This document shows, one piece after another, positions 61,793 through 64,000 of a stretch of 64,000 bases of DNA. Source of the DNA: Mycobacterium sp. 1423905.2 (lineage in GTDB: Bacteria; Actinomycetota; Actinomycetes; Mycobacteriales; Mycobacteriaceae); the NCBI RefSeq assembly GCF_001673155.1, contig NZ_LZLE01000227.1, positions 1 to 64,000 of the forward strand, written 5' to 3'. The notes under the pieces were generated by a model. It saw only the letters and a program-made list of their open reading frames with translations, was not told the origin of the DNA and did not search any database. Position 1 is the stretch's first letter; each line of letters opens with the position of its first letter. Position numbers and translations under genes: made by a program.

Positions 61793-62755
61793 CTATTTGG
61801 CCAGCTCCGGGGCTACTTCGGAGGCCCAGAACTCGAAGAATCGCTCCTGATCGGGCCCGATCTGCTGGACGTATACCTCGTCATAGCCGGCGTCAACGAA
61901 TTCCCGGACCCGGTCGACATACGCCTCGACGTCTGGTCCACACGGTACCGATTCTTCAATCATCGTCGGCGTGACCAGGCTGGACGCTTGTTCGAAATGC
62001 GTTGGTGTCGGCAGTATCTGAGCTAGCTCACCGGGAAGCTGTTCGTTTGGCCAAAGCGAGTGCGCGGTTCGCACTCCCTCCTCTTTGGTAGGAGCATGGC
62101 AGACCTTGAATCCCGCCTGCATGGGCTTTCCCTCTCCCCCGGCCGACCGGAATGCGTCGATCAACTCGGCGGAGGTCTCGGTGCTGATATAGCCGTCCCC
62201 GATGCGGCCGGCCAACTGGCAGGAAAGCTCACCGAAGCCCGAAATGTACAGCGGTGTCGGCTTTTCCGGCAGAGTGTAGAGTCGCGCGTTCTCGACGGTG
62301 AAGTAACGGCCATGGTGGCTTACTTGTTCGCCGGTGAACAACTGCCGGATGACCGTAATGGCTTCCTCGAGCATCTCGCGTCGCACCTGCGCCGGCGGCC
62401 AGTGCTGGCCGATGATGTGCTCGTTGAGCGCTTCGCCGGTTCCCAGCCCGAGGATGAACCGACCTTGATGCTGCACCGAGGAGGTCGCAGCGGCTTGCGC
62501 GATCACGGCGGGATGTATGCGACCGATCGGACATGTCACCGCTGTCGTCACGGGCAGTTCGGTGGCTTGCGACAGCGCTCCGATGACGGACCAGACGAAA
62601 GGACTGTGTCCCTGGTTATCGTTCCAGGGGTGGAAGTGATCGGAGATCCATAATCGCGTGAATCCCGCACCCTCGGCTCGAACCGCCTGGCGAACCAACG
62701 CATTCGGGTCGAATTCTTCACAACTCAGGAAGTATCCCAGTGCCACCACGCGCAA
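61793..62755 (-). CDS. F420-dependent LLM-class oxidoreductase
   Basis: A 320-residue luciferase-like protein. FTRLWISDHFHPWNDNQGHSPF and RFILGLGTGEALNEHIIGQ are typical of the TIGR03557 F420-dependent group related to glucose-6-phosphate dehydrogenase Fgd. It would use coenzyme F420 for hydride transfer; the substrate is not evident. TTG 62755 is the longest start and GTG 62749 an alternative. The UdgX stop is 44 bases upstream, on the same strand. Confidence 0.87.
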   Translation of the reverse strand: MRVVALGYFLSCEEFDPNALVRQAVRAEGAGFTRLWISDHFHPWNDNQGHSPFVWSVIGALSQATELPVTTAVTCPIGRIHPAVIAQAAATSSVQHQGRFILGLGTGEALNEHIIGQHWPPAQVRREMLEEAITVIRQLFTGEQVSHHGRYFTVENARLYTLPEKPTPLYISGFGELSCQLAGRIGDGYISTETSAELIDAFRSAGGEGKPMQAGFKVCHAPTKEEGVRTAHSLWPNEQLPGELAQILPTPTHFEQASSLVTPTMIEESVPCGPDVEAYVDRVREFVDAGYDEVYVQQIGPDQERFFEFWASEVAPELAK

Positions 62756-62799
62756 CGATTACCCAGATCCGCCGGCGATAACCTGCGAGTGTGCTGTCG

Positions 62800-63459
62800 C
62801 TACGACGGGTCGAGCGCGGCGCGGGCACTGCTCAAATCGTCGACGAACATCTGGTAGTTCTTGTCCCGGTCGTCGCTGCGGTCGCGTAGCAACGACGAGG
62901 GGTGCACCGTGGCGGTCACCACCGGCCGCGGCTGGACGTCGACACCCAAGGCCGACGGGAGTTGCAGCCGCTCGCCGCGTTGGGCGGTCACCCGAAAGGT
63001 GGTGCCCAGCAACGACTGTGCGGCGGTGGCACCCAAGCAGACGATGACATGTGGTCGCACCGCTTCGATCTCGGCAATGAGCCAGGGCTGGCAAGCCACG
63101 ACCTCGATGCGCCCGGGTTTCTGATGGATCCGTCGCTTGCCGACTCTGTTGAACTTGAAATGCTTGACGGCATTGGTCTGATAGGTCACGGCGGGATCAA
63201 TCTGTGCGTCGTCGAGGGCGCGGGCAAGGAGTCGGCCAGCCGGACCGACGAAGGGAAGCCCCTCTTGGTCCTCACGGTCCCCCGGCTGTTCGCCCACCAG
63301 CATGATCGGCGCATCGCCCTTGCCGTGGCCGAAAACAGTCTGCGTGGCGTCTTGGTAGAGATTGCAGCCGTGACAACCTTGCGCGGCGGCCTCCAGAGAA
63401 CTCAACGCGTGGTCGTCCGGCAGGTAGCGCGCCGCTCCATCAACTCGTGCCGTCGCCAT
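62800..63459 (-). CDS. udgX: UdgX uracil-DNA glycosylase-like protein
   Basis: A 219-residue family-4-like glycosylase. A CxxC (residues 29 and 32) begins the iron-sulfur site; the active-site motif GEQPGDREDQEG is at residues 56-67, TNAVKHFKF follows, and the KRRIHQ loop at 108-113 (His 112) is the hallmark of UdgX. In M. smegmatis the equivalent His bonds covalently to the uracil site in DNA. HPSSLLRD is the last motif. UdgX is absent from M. tuberculosis. It lies between the ChaB and LLM genes on the same strand. Confidence 0.93.
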   Translation of the reverse strand: MATARVDGAARYLPDDHALSSLEAAAQGCHGCNLYQDATQTVFGHGKGDAPIMLVGEQPGDREDQEGLPFVGPAGRLLARALDDAQIDPAVTYQTNAVKHFKFNRVGKRRIHQKPGRIEVVACQPWLIAEIEAVRPHVIVCLGATAAQSLLGTTFRVTAQRGERLQLPSALGVDVQPRPVVTATVHPSSLLRDRSDDRDKNYQMFVDDLSSARAALDPS

Positions 63460-63471
63460 GCCGACGCATCC

Positions 63472-63885
63472 TCAACTGCGGCGGGCCCGGCGATTTGCTT
63501 TCTTGATTGCATCGACGAGTTCAGACTTGTTCATTGTCGACCGCCCCGGAACTTCGAGGCGGCGCGCGATGTGTTGCAAGTGCTTCTTGCTGGCATTCGC
63601 GTCGACGCCTTCTGCGGAAGGCAAGTCGTTGTCCGGACCGCCACTTTCGGCCCGCTTGTCCGACGGTCCTTTCTTGCCCTTGGCTTCCCAATGATCGCCG
63701 ACCTTTTCGTAACTGTGTTTGACGGCGGCGTAAGCGACCCGGTGGGCGCGCTCCTCGCTGCCGTATTGCTCGGCCGCCGAATCGTGGGCTTTGGCGAATG
63801 TACGCTGCGCCTTGGCGTCCGAACGCCTTAGCGTGCTGGGTAACTCGTCTTTCTTAGCTGCACCGCTCTTAGTTGTCTTTGGCAT
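63472..63885 (-). CDS. ChaB-family protein with Rho N-terminal-like domain
   Basis: A 137-residue basic protein. LPSTLRRSDAKAQRTFAKAHDSAAEQYGSEERAHRVAYAAVKHSYEK-like sequence is the ChaB domain. The last 35 residues (KKHLQHIARRLEVPGRSTMNKSELVDAIKK) resemble a Rho N-terminal/SAP helical motif, suggesting nucleic-acid binding. ChaB was first linked to cation transport, but the role is unclear. GGGAGG precedes ATG 63885. It starts 19 bases after the truncated upstream gene and ends 12 bases before udgX, giving an operon. Confidence 0.85.
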   Translation of the reverse strand: MPKTTKSGAAKKDELPSTLRRSDAKAQRTFAKAHDSAAEQYGSEERAHRVAYAAVKHSYEKVGDHWEAKGKKGPSDKRAESGGPDNDLPSAEGVDANASKKHLQHIARRLEVPGRSTMNKSELVDAIKKANRRARRS

Positions 63886-63904
63886 GGTGAACCTCCCATT
63901 TCGG

Positions 63905-64000
63905 TCATCCCTCCGCTGATTGCTGCGCAACCGCGTAGGCAAGTTGCAGGAAGTCGGCTCCGGTCAGTGCGGTGAAGGTGCCCGCTACCAAGCGGGTGAA
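63905..64000 (-). CDS. C-terminal fragment of an unidentified protein
   Basis: The last 31 codons of a minus-strand gene whose start is beyond the window. The peptide ends GADFLQLAYAVAQSAEG before TGA at 63905-63907. It is mildly hydrophobic and no family can be assigned. It lies 19 bases before the ChaB gene, so it is probably the upstream gene of that operon. Confidence 0.5.
   Translation of the reverse strand, partial: FTRLVAGTFTALTGADFLQLAYAVAQQSAEG

Overview
The window is high-GC, densely coded actinobacterial chromosome and looks like a slow-growing Mycobacterium. It holds a full PE_PGRS gene (10877-12268), an MmpS/MmpL pair, DUF732 and MPT63-type secreted proteins, an F420-dependent oxidoreductase, many GTG/TTG starts and several apparently leaderless genes. 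No rRNA, tRNA, IS element, prophage or CRISPR array was seen. The organism is not M. tuberculosis itself, since it carries arr, rox-like and udgX genes. The exact species cannot be read from the window.

Layout. 1-6 kb: end of hrpA, a lipoprotein lytic transglycosylase, zwf, a frameshifted rifampicin monooxygenase (rox) behind a rifamycin-associated element (RAE), and small secreted or hypothetical proteins. 6-15 kb: the osmolyte (NAGGN) synthetase gene ngg and the NAGGN-system M42 peptidase, separated by a LuxR-type ATPase regulator, a PE_PGRS gene and a STAS/RsbW-like partner-switch pair. 15-21 kb: an esterase, then a three-gene ATP-grasp / beta-lactamase-fold hydrolase / NlpC-P60 operon. 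21-31 kb: many small regulator-plus-enzyme units (TetR/SDR, ECF41-like sigma/DUF1059, MarR/phenolic acid decarboxylase), arr behind a second RAE, a TetR/membrane protein pair, a ParD-like/zeta toxin-antitoxin module and an MPT63-like protein. 31-33 kb: a decayed XRE/aldo-keto reductase locus fused to an AraC regulator. 34-39 kb: a five-gene operon of two zinc dehydrogenases, a hypothetical protein, LtrA and a DJ-1/PfpI protein. 39-49 kb: EamA transporter/CGNR regulator with a long palindromic operator, methyltransferase, SOUL-GGDEF pair, small membrane proteins, and a TetR-mmpS-mmpL locus with two matching operators. 49-58 kb: a lipid/acyl-type operon (EchA, alpha/beta hydrolase, TPR protein, hotdog-like protein) facing a flavoprotein/acyl-ACP thioesterase pair, then an aldo-keto reductase and a membrane acyltransferase. 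58-64 kb: a ThDP enzyme, CsbD protein, HAD phosphatase, LLM oxidoreductase, UdgX, ChaB and a truncated gene.

How parts fit together. Local regulation is unusually readable here. Perfect or near-perfect palindromes sit beside the regulators at about 25.3, 29.7, 40.4, 44.2 and 44.9 kb. The same composite RAE precedes both rifamycin-modifying genes, 24 kb apart. The TetR at 44235 and the mmpS-mmpL operon share a TGCA-N5-TGCA-N5-TGCA site, which suggests that one repressor controls itself and the exporter.
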